This document shows, piece by piece, positions 5,714 through 13,466 of a stretch of DNA of 24,105 nucleotides. The notes beneath the pieces are model-generated. The model saw only the letters and a list, made by a program, of their open reading frames with translations. It was not told the DNA's origin and ran no database searches. Made by a program: the position numbers and the translations under genes. Position 1 is the stretch's first letter; each line of letters begins with the position of its first letter. Source of the stretch: a virus; the IMG/VR virus record IMGVR_UViG_3300005617_000520, positions 1 to 24,105 of that record; one strand, given 5' to 3'.

Positions 5714-5792
5714 TGACGGAAAAATCCTTTCTTTTCAAATATAAAAACTACGTGTAGTATTATTTGCAATTTATGCTAAAAGGATTTAACGC

Positions 5793-6314
5793 ATGTCTGC
5801 ATTTTCGTTTGCTGTAGATTATATGTTACGTAATGAAGGTGGATTAATAGACAACGAGCACGATACGGGTGGCATAACAAATTTTGGTATATCCTTACGT
5901 TTTTACAAAACTATCTATCCTGATGCAATCCCTGACGATATCCGAAACTTATCATTAGATCAGGCAAAAGAATTTTACCGAAAAATATTCTGGGATGATT
6001 CTCGTTGGAAAGAGATTAATTGCCAGGTAACCGCTAATCTCGTTTTTGACATGCACGTTAACATGGGTATGGCAGCCGCCACGAAGATATTACAGAGAGC
6101 CCTATGCTCGGTAGTGGGTAATATTCATTATTGCCTTGATGACGGTATTTTTGCGGATAATACCCTAGCTATAGTTAATCATATACAAGAAATTGATTTT
6201 CTTGTTATAGCACTTAGAAGTGAAAGAGCGGGGTATTACCGAGAGATCGTTGTTAAAGATCCCTCTCAGAAGATTTTTTTAGACGGATGGCTTAACAGGG
6301 CTTATGGGATGTAA
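5793..6314 (+). CDS. GH108-type endolysin (peptidoglycan hydrolase)
   Basis: 173 aa, matching the family's usual length. The N-terminal FAVDYMLRNEGGLIDNEHDTGG-ITNFGIS stretch (about residues 6-33) is the signature of glycoside hydrolase family 108, with catalytic Glu in NEGG. The C-terminal half (AKEFYRKIFWDD ... LVFDMHVNMG) matches the associated peptidoglycan-binding-3 type region and the FD-x-x-V-N-x-G helix. No signal peptide is seen, so export would need a holin. The AAAGGATT ribosome site precedes the ATG. It stands alone on + between two - strand groups, so it probably has its own promoter. Confidence 0.88.
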   Translation: MSAFSFAVDYMLRNEGGLIDNEHDTGGITNFGISLRFYKTIYPDAIPDDIRNLSLDQAKEFYRKIFWDDSRWKEINCQVTANLVFDMHVNMGMAAATKILQRALCSVVGNIHYCLDDGIFADNTLAIVNHIQEIDFLVIALRSERAGYYREIVVKDPSQKIFLDGWLNRAYGM

Positions 6315-6315
6315 T

Positions 6316-6495
6316 TTAGCCATCTTTTTTATACAAGTCAGCTGCATCAATCATTTCATCAATAAAGAAATTTGCAATGTCTTCACTTTCAAAAAAACCT
6401 TCTTCACGAGCATGTGCAATGACCATTTCTAAGCATGATTCAAAGCCTTCCCAAAACTTAAAGTCGCAAGAACTGCATTCTTTTTCATTATTCAT
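6316..6495 (-). CDS. 59-aa acidic protein with CxxC
   Basis: MNNEKECSSCDFKFWEGFESC... continuing to FIDEMIDAADLYKKDG. C7 and C10 form a CxxC and there is a further C21. The rest is acidic and helical. It overlaps the upstream Lar-like gene by 8 bp and ends 1 bp from the convergent endolysin stop. Last gene of the nine-gene - strand group. Unknown function. Confidence 0.6.
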   Translation of the reverse strand: MNNEKECSSCDFKFWEGFESCLEMVIAHAREEGFFESEDIANFFIDEMIDAADLYKKDG

Positions 6496-6679
6496 CTAAT
6501 TTTCTAAGCCTCAAATTCCATTTTTCAATCGCAATTTCAGGGTGATCATATAAATCAGTTCGACAAAAACAACTTGAGCATTCCACTTTGTACTTTAAAT
6601 ATTCATTAGTTTCTATGCTTGTCGTGCATTCGGCAATATCACCACAAAAAGGGCAGCTTTTTATTACTTTTTTAATCAC
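6488..6679 (-). CDS. Lar-like zinc protein (restriction alleviation family), GTG start
   Basis: 63 aa. KSCPFCGDIAEC, then VECSSCFC, then IAIEKWNLR matches the Lar / zf-Lar pattern: CPFCG near the N terminus, a second CxxC, then A-x-x-x-W-N-x-R. Lar of the Rac prophage alleviates type I restriction, but most family members are untested. The start is GTG at 6679, directly after the upstream stop and preceded by AAGGAA. A second member of the family lies at 7496-7687. Confidence 0.78.
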   Translation of the reverse strand: MIKKVIKSCPFCGDIAECTTSIETNEYLKYKVECSSCFCRTDLYDHPEIAIEKWNLRLRKLDE

Positions 6680-7186
6680 TTATTTTATTTCCTTAATAAT
6701 CCAACAATATTTCAATGAAATTTTTCCTGTTGAATTAATAAGATAAAAATAATTATTTTTTTTATCATTGATCAATTTGCCAATCATAGAATAATAATTT
6801 TTTTTATTTTCTAATAATTCAATACGCTCACTGTCTAAAATTAGAGCAGGTAAAATTACAAATTCAAATTCTTTTTTAACTAATTGTTTTTTTATAGTTG
6901 CAATAATTGCTGGTATACCAGACAAATCTTTTAAATGTTGGCTTATTGATGAATATAAAGCTATATTGATCCAATTTAACGGATGAGTTTCGCGTTCCTT
7001 TTCATCAACAAAATTTTTACACCATCCATAAAAATCATCGATACTCTTATCGTTACCTATCTCAAATTTTAAGCTTCCTTTTCTCATTTCTTTTAAGATT
7101 TGATCTTTAGTATGGCTTCTTCCATTTTGATTTAATAAAGTAAAAACTTCTGAAAAATTCAATAGTTTATTTTCTTTAGTTGTCAT
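6680..7186 (-). CDS. 168-aa hypothetical protein
   Basis: Begins MTTKENKLLNFSEVFTLLNQNGRSHTKDQILKEMRKG, which looks like a small helical DNA-binding-type start (NFSEVFTLL resembles the beginning of excisionase or MerR-like helices, though not clearly). The remainder is mixed, with LKDLSGIPAIIATIKKQLV and a lysine/asparagine-rich C-terminal half. No family is claimed. It shares one base with the upstream gene's end. Confidence 0.6.
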   Translation of the reverse strand: MTTKENKLLNFSEVFTLLNQNGRSHTKDQILKEMRKGSLKFEIGNDKSIDDFYGWCKNFVDEKERETHPLNWINIALYSSISQHLKDLSGIPAIIATIKKQLVKKEFEFVILPALILDSERIELLENKKNYYSMIGKLINDKKNNYFYLINSTGKISLKYCWIIKEIK

Positions 7187-7509
7187 TAGTTCATTTTACC
7201 AGTATTTGATTTTTTATTGTCTTCATATATTTTTTCATGGGATGTTATAAATTCGTTAATTTCTTTTTTAAATTTTTCATTTGTTTCTAGAAACACTTCA
7301 TGTCCTAAATACGACATTAAAATAATTCTTTTAATTTGACACATTAAATGATCAATTCTTGCTATCAATCCAATGTAACTTTCATTGCTTGTATTCATAG
7401 CTAAATGATAATCTGCATCTAAATTGCAAAATTGTACAGCTCCTAATGTTTCTATATTTACTAGTGCTTTCGTTTCTATTTCTTTTTTTATCATGTTAAT
7501 ATGTTCCAT
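7186..7509 (-). CDS. 107-aa hypothetical protein
   Basis: Mostly helical (MEHINMIKKEIETKALVNIETLGAVQ..., LIARIDHLMCQIKRIILMSYLGHEVF), with a lysine-rich tail. An alternative ATG lies five codons in, at 7494. The start at 7509 overlaps the upstream Lar-like gene by 14 bp. Function unknown. Confidence 0.6.
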   Translation of the reverse strand: MEHINMIKKEIETKALVNIETLGAVQFCNLDADYHLAMNTSNESYIGLIARIDHLMCQIKRIILMSYLGHEVFLETNEKFKKEINEFITSHEKIYEDNKKSNTGKMN

Positions 7510-7687
7510 TAATACGTGTATTCCATAATGAAATCGTTTTTTCTTTAGTTAGTTCCATATGAGAAGAGCTTCCACATTTTTCGCATTCAACATAGTAACC
7601 ATGTCTATTGTCACCCCATTCTCCGACACCGATAGTACATTTATCTGATCCACAAAATGGACATAATTTTAGTTCTTTTTCTAACAT
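7496..7687 (-). CDS. Lar-like zinc protein (restriction alleviation family)
   Basis: 63 aa. LKLCPFCGSDKC, then VECEKCGSSS, then TISLWNTRING: the same CPFCG / CxxCG / W-N-x-R layout as the gene at 6488-6679, and closer to the family consensus, including the aromatic HGYYVECEKCG block. Predicted to bind one zinc ion. It may counter host restriction, by analogy with Lar of the Rac prophage, but this is family knowledge and not shown here. Confidence 0.82.
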   Translation of the reverse strand: MLEKELKLCPFCGSDKCTIGVGEWGDNRHGYYVECEKCGSSSHMELTKEKTISLWNTRINGTY

Positions 7688-7785
7688 GATTCTTCTTCCT
7701 TAGGTTCATAATAATCAGATCGTCTTTCATAACATTTATCGCAGATGTCATCAAGTTCAAAGCATTCTCGACAGCATAGGTTCAT
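7681..7785 (-). CDS. 34-aa Cys-rich microprotein
   Basis: MNLCCRECFELDDICDKCYERRSDYYEPKEEESC: C4-C5-x2-C8 and C15-x2-C18 form a potential zinc site, followed by an acidic tail. It overlaps both neighbours (ATGA with the upstream gene, 7 bp with the Lar-like gene), which supports real translation. No family is recognised. Confidence 0.5.
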   Translation of the reverse strand: MNLCCRECFELDDICDKCYERRSDYYEPKEEESC

Positions 7786-7961
7786 ATTAATTTAGCCAAA
7801 TGTAATATAATTCCGCCAAATAGCGTTATGACGGTTCCTAATACCCAATAGAAATGCGCGTCTATTTTCGACTCAATTTTATCGAATCTTTTATCTATAT
7901 TTTCTGCTATTTTTTCTAGCAGTCTTATGCGTACTTCGTGGTCTACTATTGTTTCGTTCAT
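7782..7961 (-). CDS. Short coiled-coil, single-TM protein
   Basis: 59 aa. N-terminal helix NETIVDHEVRIRLLEKIAENIDKRFDKIESKIDAHF, then YWVLGTVITLFGGIILHLAKLI as the membrane segment. It shares the IDKRFD motif and the HFxWxxGTVI junction with the protein encoded just upstream of parA (1671-1967), so they are probably paralogues. The layout resembles XhlA-like phage membrane proteins, which can take part in lysis. The stop overlaps the next start (ATGA). Confidence 0.7.
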   Translation of the reverse strand: MNETIVDHEVRIRLLEKIAENIDKRFDKIESKIDAHFYWVLGTVITLFGGIILHLAKLI

Positions 7962-7973
7962 TATTTTTTCCCT

Positions 7974-8069
7974 TTATACATAAATTAGTACACCTATTAA
8001 TAAGCCTGCTATAAATAATAAGCTCCAAACTATAGTGAATGTGACAAAAATTTCTATAAGATTTTGCAT
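7974..8069 (-). CDS. 31-aa single-pass membrane microprotein
   Basis: MQNLIEIFVTFTIVWSLLFIAGLLIGVLIYV is almost wholly one transmembrane helix. A clear AAGGAC ribosome site precedes the ATG, within the end of the upstream gene. Like the 32-aa gene at 178-276, it is a minimal membrane protein of unknown role. Confidence 0.55.
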   Translation of the reverse strand: MQNLIEIFVTFTIVWSLLFIAGLLIGVLIYV

Positions 8070-8143
8070 ATTTTTTTGTCCTTGCAAGTTAAACACTTCC
8101 TCGCATGCGATAAAGCACTACATTTAGGACATCTATAATACAT
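8054..8143 (-). CDS. 29-aa zinc-ribbon microprotein
   Basis: MYYRCPKCSALSHARKCLTCKDKKICKIL: CPKC (5-8) and CLTC (17-20) make a complete four-Cys zinc knuckle. A strong AGGAG site stands 8 bp before the ATG, and a promoter lies upstream. It is the first gene of the - strand group. Very short, so function is unknown, but the ribosome site and motif support it. Confidence 0.55.
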   Translation of the reverse strand: MYYRCPKCSALSHARKCLTCKDKKICKIL

Positions 8144-8206
8144 TTTTGTTTTCTCCTAGTTTAATTTCATGTATAATCAAAATTGTTTTTGTATTTAGTG
8201 TTTACA

Positions 8207-8235
8207 AAGATACAACTAATTAGAAAAAGTGTCAA
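8207..8235 (-). promoter_or_regulatory. Sigma70-type promoter for the nine-gene - strand group
   Basis: Read on the - strand: TTGACA (8235-8230, perfect -35), a 17-bp spacer, then TATCTT (8212-8207, 4 of 6 to the -10). It would drive all genes from 8143 down to 6316. A perfect -35 at ideal spacing makes this one of the best promoters in the window. Confidence 0.6.
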
Positions 8236-8337
8236 CAAATTTATATCTTATTTTCCCAATGTGCATTAAAACTTCGAAAATCGTTAAAATATGGTATGGT
8301 ATAGTGTATAAAATGAACTAAGGGTTCGGAAATTGGT

Positions 8338-8343
8338 TATAAT
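8338..8343 (+). promoter_or_regulatory. Possible -10 box for the late (packaging) genes
   Basis: A perfect TATAAT lies 19 bp before the small terminase ATG. No good -35 stands at 16-18 bp, so it might depend on an activator or late regulator. Just upstream is a short tandem ATGGT repeat around 8291-8301. The remainder of the 8144-8362 gap is AT-rich, with no gene. Confidence 0.35.
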
Positions 8344-8362
8344 TTACTCATAAAAGGCGAAT

Positions 8363-8728
8363 ATGGCTAAATATAAATGCACTGATGGAGGCTATCAGCC
8401 GAATGAACACCGCCCTACTATTAAAACAAAATCAAAGGTTGAGGGCTTTGTATGTGCTGGATTTAATCAACAACAGATAGCAACTTACTTAGATATCAGC
8501 GTTGATACTCTATATAAACACTATAAAAAAGAACTCACCGAAACTCATATGAATAAAACTATGACATTATCCAATGCTGTTTTTAAAGATGCCCTTAGTG
8601 GAGATAAACAACAAAGAGAATTTTGGCTTAGAACACAGGGAAAATGGGCAAACGCTAAGCCACGCGAAGAAAAAGAACGTGACGAAAAGATATTAACATT
8701 ACTTGAACAATTGGCACAAAAGCTATGA
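8363..8728 (+). CDS. Small terminase subunit (TerS-like)
   Basis: 121 aa. Residues about 20-55 (KTKSKVEGFVCAGFNQQQIATYLDISVDTLYKHYKKEL) form a helix-turn-helix with the Q-Q-I-A-x-Y-L-x-I-S-x-x-T-L signature of phage small terminases. Residues 60-121 are helical (NAVFKDALSGDKQQREFWLRTQ), like the oligomerisation region of TerS, and end in a helical tail rich in Glu, Lys and Leu. TerS recognises the packaging site and delivers DNA to the large subunit encoded 22 bp past the next small gene. First gene of the late operon. Confidence 0.8.
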   Translation: MAKYKCTDGGYQPNEHRPTIKTKSKVEGFVCAGFNQQQIATYLDISVDTLYKHYKKELTETHMNKTMTLSNAVFKDALSGDKQQREFWLRTQGKWANAKPREEKERDEKILTLLEQLAQKL

Positions 8729-8874
8729 CAGAACAAGAAAAAGAAGCCTATCTTGCCAAAAAAGGTTGGCAGAAAGTCAACATGATTCACTATACTCATA
8801 AAGATTGTGGATTTAGATGCACACTTGATATGGCAGTGTTAGTTCAGAAAAAAAATGATAATGAAGATAAATAA
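8725..8874 (+). CDS. 49-aa hypothetical protein between terS and terL
   Basis: Starts at the ATGA overlapping the terS stop: MTEQEKEAYLAKKGWQKVNMIHYTHKDCGFRC-TLDMAVLVQKK... It has C28 and C32 and a KKGW-like start common among small phage proteins between terminase genes. No function known. Translationally coupled to terS. Confidence 0.6.
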   Translation: MTEQEKEAYLAKKGWQKVNMIHYTHKDCGFRCTLDMAVLVQKKNDNEDK

Positions 8875-8896
8875 CGTTCTACATGGAACATAACGA

Positions 8897-10414
8897 ATGG
8901 ATTCTAGTCTAAAAGAAAAACTATTAGACCTCACCAAATTCGCTCCAGCTTTTTTTACGATTAGGACAAAAGCCGGAACTCCGACTAAGTTCACGCTCAA
9001 TAAAGCACAGCTATTTGTCCATGATAGACTCCAAACACAACTGAGAGAAACCGGAAAAGTTAGAGCTATTTTATTGAAAGGCCGACAACAGGGCATGTCT
9101 ACACTGATACAGGCACGATATTTACATAGGGTTATAACAACACGAGGAAAGAAAGCGTTTATTCTTACGCATGAAGCGGAAGCTACCAAAAATCTATTTG
9201 AGATGACAAAGAGGTATTATGACAACTTGCCAGAAGGATTGTGCCCCAAAGCGGATAAATCAAGCGCTAAAGAATTGCGTTTTAGTCATTTTGATTCTGG
9301 TTATAGTGTGGGAACTGCTGGCAATAAAGGCACTGGAAGAAGTCAAACAATACAACTCTTTCATGGCAGCGAGTGCGCATTCTGGGAACATACAGACGAT
9401 CATGCTACCGGCGTCTTGCAAGCTATATCGAGTGAAGCTGAAACCGAAATAATTCTTGAATCTACAGCTAATGGTATTGGAAATTTCTTTCATAAGATGT
9501 GGTGTAGTGCATCAAGTGGATCAAGTGATTATCAAGCGATATTTGTGCCTTGGTACTGGCAAGATGAGTATAAAGCGAGAACACATAACTTTAAACTCAC
9601 AGATGAAGAAGAGGAAATTTACGCTTTATACTATCAAGACGGTTTAACAATCGATCATATGGAATGGCGCAGAGTTAAGATATCAAGTCTTTCAGGAGAC
9701 GAAGAAGCTGGGCTTGAGCTATTCAAACAAGAATACCCAATGACGGCTGAAGAAGCCTTCAGAAACCCGATAGACAATGTTTTTATTAATGCTAAGCATG
9801 TAATGAAAGCAAGAAAGACTATAGTTGAAAGCGAAACTAATTTAATCATTGGTGTTGACCCAGCTATAGGAAATAATGATAGAACTTGTATTATTCGGAG
9901 AAAAGGCCGTCTTGCGTACAAAATGGAAAGTTTCCGAAATCATAATACTATGGAAATATGTGGTCGATTGGTTCAGATCATTAAGACCGAACAACCTGCT
10001 AAAATTTATGTTGATTGTATTGGTATTGGAGCTGGCATTGTTGATCGTATGCGTGAACTTGGATATGAACAGGTTGAAGGCGTTAACGTTGCGAGAATGC
10101 CAAATCTAAAAGATAAGTTTAGAAATCTTCGTGCGGAGCTTTATTGGGAGTTGAGGGAATGGCTTTGCCAGGAAATGCCTGTGCAAATCCCAGACAGTGA
10201 CGAGCTTCACGGTGATTTATGTGGGATGGGTTTTAAATATACGTCAAATGGATTGTTACAGATAGAGGGTAAGGATCAAATGAAGGCTCGTGGTATGCCT
10301 TCACCTGATACCGCAGACGCACTGATGCTAACATTTTATGCAGGAACATACGAATCGTCATTAAATTTAACACCTCCAAGAATGCCTTTAGCACGTCCAG
10401 GATTCTTTGTATAG
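8897..10414 (+). CDS. terL: Large terminase subunit
   Basis: 505 aa, about the usual length. ATPase domain: variant Walker A LKGRQQGMST (residues 60-69), Walker B region TIQLFHGSECAFWE (151-164) and coupling motif ILESTANG (186-193). Nuclease domain: GVDPAIGNNDRT (Asp 321), YVDCIGIGAG (Asp 373) and PDTADALMLTF (Asp 471, Asp 474), the RNase H-like metal-binding acidic set. The enzyme cuts concatemeric DNA and pumps it into the procapsid through the portal. The ribosome site is weak (GGAACATAACG). Confidence 0.95.
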   Translation: MDSSLKEKLLDLTKFAPAFFTIRTKAGTPTKFTLNKAQLFVHDRLQTQLRETGKVRAILLKGRQQGMSTLIQARYLHRVITTRGKKAFILTHEAEATKNLFEMTKRYYDNLPEGLCPKADKSSAKELRFSHFDSGYSVGTAGNKGTGRSQTIQLFHGSECAFWEHTDDHATGVLQAISSEAETEIILESTANGIGNFFHKMWCSASSGSSDYQAIFVPWYWQDEYKARTHNFKLTDEEEEIYALYYQDGLTIDHMEWRRVKISSLSGDEEAGLELFKQEYPMTAEEAFRNPIDNVFINAKHVMKARKTIVESETNLIIGVDPAIGNNDRTCIIRRKGRLAYKMESFRNHNTMEICGRLVQIIKTEQPAKIYVDCIGIGAGIVDRMRELGYEQVEGVNVARMPNLKDKFRNLRAELYWELREWLCQEMPVQIPDSDELHGDLCGMGFKYTSNGLLQIEGKDQMKARGMPSPDTADALMLTFYAGTYESSLNLTPPRMPLARPGFFV

Positions 10415-10477
10415 TAAATTGTTATTTTTTTATGCATAATGGCACGATGCTATTATAACGAAAAGGATTTTTCCGAT

Positions 10478-12619
10478 ATGGCTGAAAAAGATTCGGTTAA
10501 AGCTCAAAAAATGCGTGAAGATGTTCGACGATGGGATGATGCAAATAAGAGGAATAATGCGCATTACCATGAAATGACTAATTTCATTATGGGTCAGCAA
10601 TGGGAAGATCAAGAAGCAAAGCTATTTGAAGATTATAAGAAAATGCCATTGACGGCTAATAAGCTTGCTCCGATGATGAACCATATGCTTGGTGAACAAA
10701 GGCAAAATACGCCAAATTTACAGATAGAACCCGCAGAAGATGTCGAAGAACAAGCAGCGGAAGTCAGAGAAGCATTAATCAAAGAAATCACATTCAGTTC
10801 TGATGCAACGGCCATATATCAAACAGCCTTCGAGCAAGCAGTCATAGGTGGATTTGGAGCTTATTGTATTGTACCAGAGTATGATGGTAACGACTCTTTT
10901 GATCAATTACCTCGTCTTATGGCATTTAAAGATCCAACAAAGTGTTTCTGGGATTTAGGAGCTGAACACTATTGTAAAGTCGATGGGATGTATTCTGGAT
11001 TTCGTACCACAATGTCACGTAGAAAATTTAGATCTATATGGGGAAAAGAAGTTGAACGCGATATAGGGGATAGTTCAACAGACGTAACGGATACAGACAA
11101 CATCACTACTACATTCAGTGATGAACAGAGTATAACTGTTATAAATATGTTTGAGAGACAATCTAAAAAATCAGTTCTTTATCAATTATCGAATGGCGAA
11201 AGTATTTCTAAAGCAGATCTTAAAAAACTAGAAAAAGTAAAAATGGGAAATACCAAGTTTTATATTTTTGATGGCGAACCTGTTACCGTGGTCAAAGAAA
11301 GAGATATTACAGATGATACAATTATTTGGTCAAAATGGGGTGGAGATTATAGATTAGAAGAAACGACCTTCCCTACGAAAATTATGCTCCCTATGATTTA
11401 TGTAGATCAAAAGTCATATTGGGACAAAAATGGAAAACAAGTCAATCGATCATTTTTCAAAGATGCTAAAGACACACAACGATTCATCAACTATTTGCGT
11501 ACACAAATTGCATATCTCATTAAAGTTAGTAGATACGATCAATTCCTAGTTTCCAAGAAAAACGTAGCGGGTGCTGATACGCAAGCCATGTGGAGAGATC
11601 CTTCCACGCAGCAAGGCGGTTTATGGTATGACGAATCACCCAATGGTAATGTACCAATTCAATTAAGACCGCCTGAATTATCAGCATCACTCGGAATGCA
11701 ATACGAATCAGCAACACAAGATCTACAAATGACAACTGGTATGTACGATACAATGATGGGGAATCAAGGAAATGAAATTTCAGGAGATGCCGTTGATTCG
11801 CGTATTAAAGCGGGTAGCCTTAATACTTTTTTACCTCGCTCTAGTCTCGATCGCGCTATCACCTGTGGTGGCGCTATTATTAATGAAATGATTCCAAATC
11901 TATTTGATACGCAACGAAAGATGAAACTTAACCTTAAGAGTCGAGGAAATGCTAGCGTTGAACTAAATAAGCCAATGGATGACTATGGAATGCAAGTTCA
12001 AAACGATATGACAAAGGGTAAGTTCAAGATACGACTTATTGCGGGTCAAAGTTATGAAGGACAGAAAACAGAGGATCGTGAGAGCATGGATTTAGTCTTG
12101 AGCAAAAATCCTGGAATGTTTAGTTTGATTGCAGATCTATATGTTGAATCACTGCCGATGAGTAATAACATTGAAATGCGTAATAGATTACGTACTGTTG
12201 TACCGCCAGAGATTATTCAAGCTGGAAAAACAGGCGAGCCTATACCGCCTAAAACACCTCAGCAAGATCCTATGGTAGTGCTCAAACAGCAAGAATTACA
12301 AATGAAAATGCAAAATAGCATGATGGAACATCAAGCGAAAGCCCATGAATTACAATTACAAGAACAAAAAATGATGATGGAATCTCATCAAGCTGGCGTT
12401 GATTTCACAAAAGAAATACAAAAAATTCAAATACAACAGAAGGAAATTGAAGCACAAATAGTTGATCAGAAAATGAGATTTGAAGCTGAAATGGCAAACA
12501 TAATGCATCAAGCACATATGAATCATACGCAAAATGTTGTGAAGATTTTAACTCATCAACCTAATCATTTTAAAGTAAAGGAAGGAAAATCGAATGGAAG
12601 TGAAAGTGCAGAGCAATAA
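10478..12619 (+). CDS. Portal protein (P22-like)
   Basis: 713 aa from ATG 10478, chosen because AAAAGGATTT lies before it; an in-frame ATG at 10439 has no ribosome site. P22-like features: a helical N terminus ending in MGQQWED-QEAKLFEDYKKMPLTANKLAPMMNHMLGEQRQN (about residues 35-75 of this start), a central wing/stem region, and a long Gln/Met-rich C-terminal helix (about 610-690, QQDPMVVLKQQELQMKMQN), like the P22 barrel. Twelve copies form the DNA channel at one capsid vertex. P22 portal is 725 aa, so the size fits. The end overlaps the next gene by 26 bp. Confidence 0.88.
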   Translation: MAEKDSVKAQKMREDVRRWDDANKRNNAHYHEMTNFIMGQQWEDQEAKLFEDYKKMPLTANKLAPMMNHMLGEQRQNTPNLQIEPAEDVEEQAAEVREALIKEITFSSDATAIYQTAFEQAVIGGFGAYCIVPEYDGNDSFDQLPRLMAFKDPTKCFWDLGAEHYCKVDGMYSGFRTTMSRRKFRSIWGKEVERDIGDSSTDVTDTDNITTTFSDEQSITVINMFERQSKKSVLYQLSNGESISKADLKKLEKVKMGNTKFYIFDGEPVTVVKERDITDDTIIWSKWGGDYRLEETTFPTKIMLPMIYVDQKSYWDKNGKQVNRSFFKDAKDTQRFINYLRTQIAYLIKVSRYDQFLVSKKNVAGADTQAMWRDPSTQQGGLWYDESPNGNVPIQLRPPELSASLGMQYESATQDLQMTTGMYDTMMGNQGNEISGDAVDSRIKAGSLNTFLPRSSLDRAITCGGAIINEMIPNLFDTQRKMKLNLKSRGNASVELNKPMDDYGMQVQNDMTKGKFKIRLIAGQSYEGQKTEDRESMDLVLSKNPGMFSLIADLYVESLPMSNNIEMRNRLRTVVPPEIIQAGKTGEPIPPKTPQQDPMVVLKQQELQMKMQNSMMEHQAKAHELQLQEQKMMMESHQAGVDFTKEIQKIQIQQKEIEAQIVDQKMRFEAEMANIMHQAHMNHTQNVVKILTHQPNHFKVKEGKSNGSESAEQ

Positions 12620-13466
12620 AGTTCATGTCAATAAAATAGATGATATTTTAGTTGGTGTTACACCAAAGACGCCAGAGTTTGCAGAAGAACAAAAGGCAAT
12701 CGATTCAGAGGAACCCGAACAAGAATCTCAAGAATTAGAAGCGACAGAACCTGAACAAGAAGAGGTGAAAGAACCAGAAAAAGAAAAAGAATCTAAAAAA
12801 GAAATTGAGGAAAAGGAATCTAAAGAAGAAGATCATCTAGATGAATATGGTAACGAAATAGAAAAACCACGTCTTTATACAGATGAAGATGTTCAAAGAA
12901 TGATTAAAGAGAGATTACAACGTGGTCAATCTCAAATACAGCCTGAAATTCAGCAAGCTGCTGATAACTTCCAAGCTGACCCTAACAATCCAGAAGATTG
13001 GGAAGTACAGCTAGAAAAGTTCATAGAAAAAACAACTCATAAACTAGAGAAAAAAAAACAAACTAAAGCATGGCAAGAGCAAGAGCTTCAGAAGCAGCAA
13101 GATTTTGAAGTTAAGTTTACGCATGGCATGAATAAGTATCGAGACTTTAAGGAAACAGTCGGACAAATGCCCATTACTGATTCAATCATGATGGCAACGA
13201 GAGATATGAATGATCCAGCTGCTTTTTTATATGCCGCATCAAAATTGCATCCAGAAGAAGTTAAAAGAATTGCAAGTCTGACAGATGCTTTCGCTCAAGC
13301 TAGAGAAATTGGAAAGCTTGATGAAAGAATGAGAAAGACGCGTGCAATTTCAAAAGCACCGGCGCCTTTAGCTCAAAACAAAGGCGATATGTCACCTAAA
13401 TATGTACCGAAACAGAGTATAGATCAAAAGATTGCAAGTCATGCTAAGGCTAAGAATAGACGATGA
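12594..13466 (+). CDS. Scaffolding protein
   Basis: 290 aa. Residues about 25-85 are extremely acidic (Glu/Lys/Ser-rich), the middle carries HLDEYGNEIEKPRLYTDEDVQRMI followed by a long coiled coil (KFIEKTTHKLEKKKQT...), and the C terminus is basic and helical (SIDQKIASHAKAKNRR). This is the usual layout of phage scaffolds, whose basic C-terminal hairpin binds coat protein. The gene lies between portal and coat, as in P22 (gene 8, 303 aa). Ribosome site AAGGAAGG. Confidence 0.78.
   Translation: MEVKVQSNKVHVNKIDDILVGVTPKTPEFAEEQKAIDSEEPEQESQELEATEPEQEEVKEPEKEKESKKEIEEKESKEEDHLDEYGNEIEKPRLYTDEDVQRMIKERLQRGQSQIQPEIQQAADNFQADPNNPEDWEVQLEKFIEKTTHKLEKKKQTKAWQEQELQKQQDFEVKFTHGMNKYRDFKETVGQMPITDSIMMATRDMNDPAAFLYAASKLHPEEVKRIASLTDAFAQAREIGKLDERMRKTRAISKAPAPLAQNKGDMSPKYVPKQSIDQKIASHAKAKNRR

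Larger units (their letters stand above)
5498..5758. promoter_or_regulatory. Paired ACTAC/GTAGT inverted repeats (operator candidates)
   Basis: ACTAC-N7-GTAGT at 5498-5514 overlaps the ribosome site of the - strand initiator gene. ACTAC-N2-GTAGT at 5747-5758 lies 35 bp before the endolysin start. Both are preceded by AAAA on one side. The shared arms at both edges of one divergent region suggest a common repressor, but the spacers differ, so this is a weak call. Confidence 0.3.
5496..5792. other. Structured intergenic region between initiator and endolysin
   Basis: 297 bp between divergent genes without a convincing gene. It holds at least four inverted repeats, listed separately, and an AT-rich stretch around 5581-5640. 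A frame that opens with TTG at 5533 runs through it but has no ribosome site and starts inside a palindrome. Expected content: the two divergent promoters, operators, and possibly a structured RNA or an origin. Confidence 0.55.

Noticed and set aside
5533-5757. A + strand reading frame of 74 codons (TTG start) in the initiator-endolysin gap
   Set aside because: It begins inside a palindrome, has no ribosome site, and runs through two hairpins. The opposite strand also reads a similar peptide (PIE-x-x-x-SMG) only because the DNA is palindromic.
6300-6335. Possible terminator between the convergent endolysin and - strand genes
   Set aside because: Only a 4-bp GATG/CATC stem precedes the T-run, which is too weak to call.
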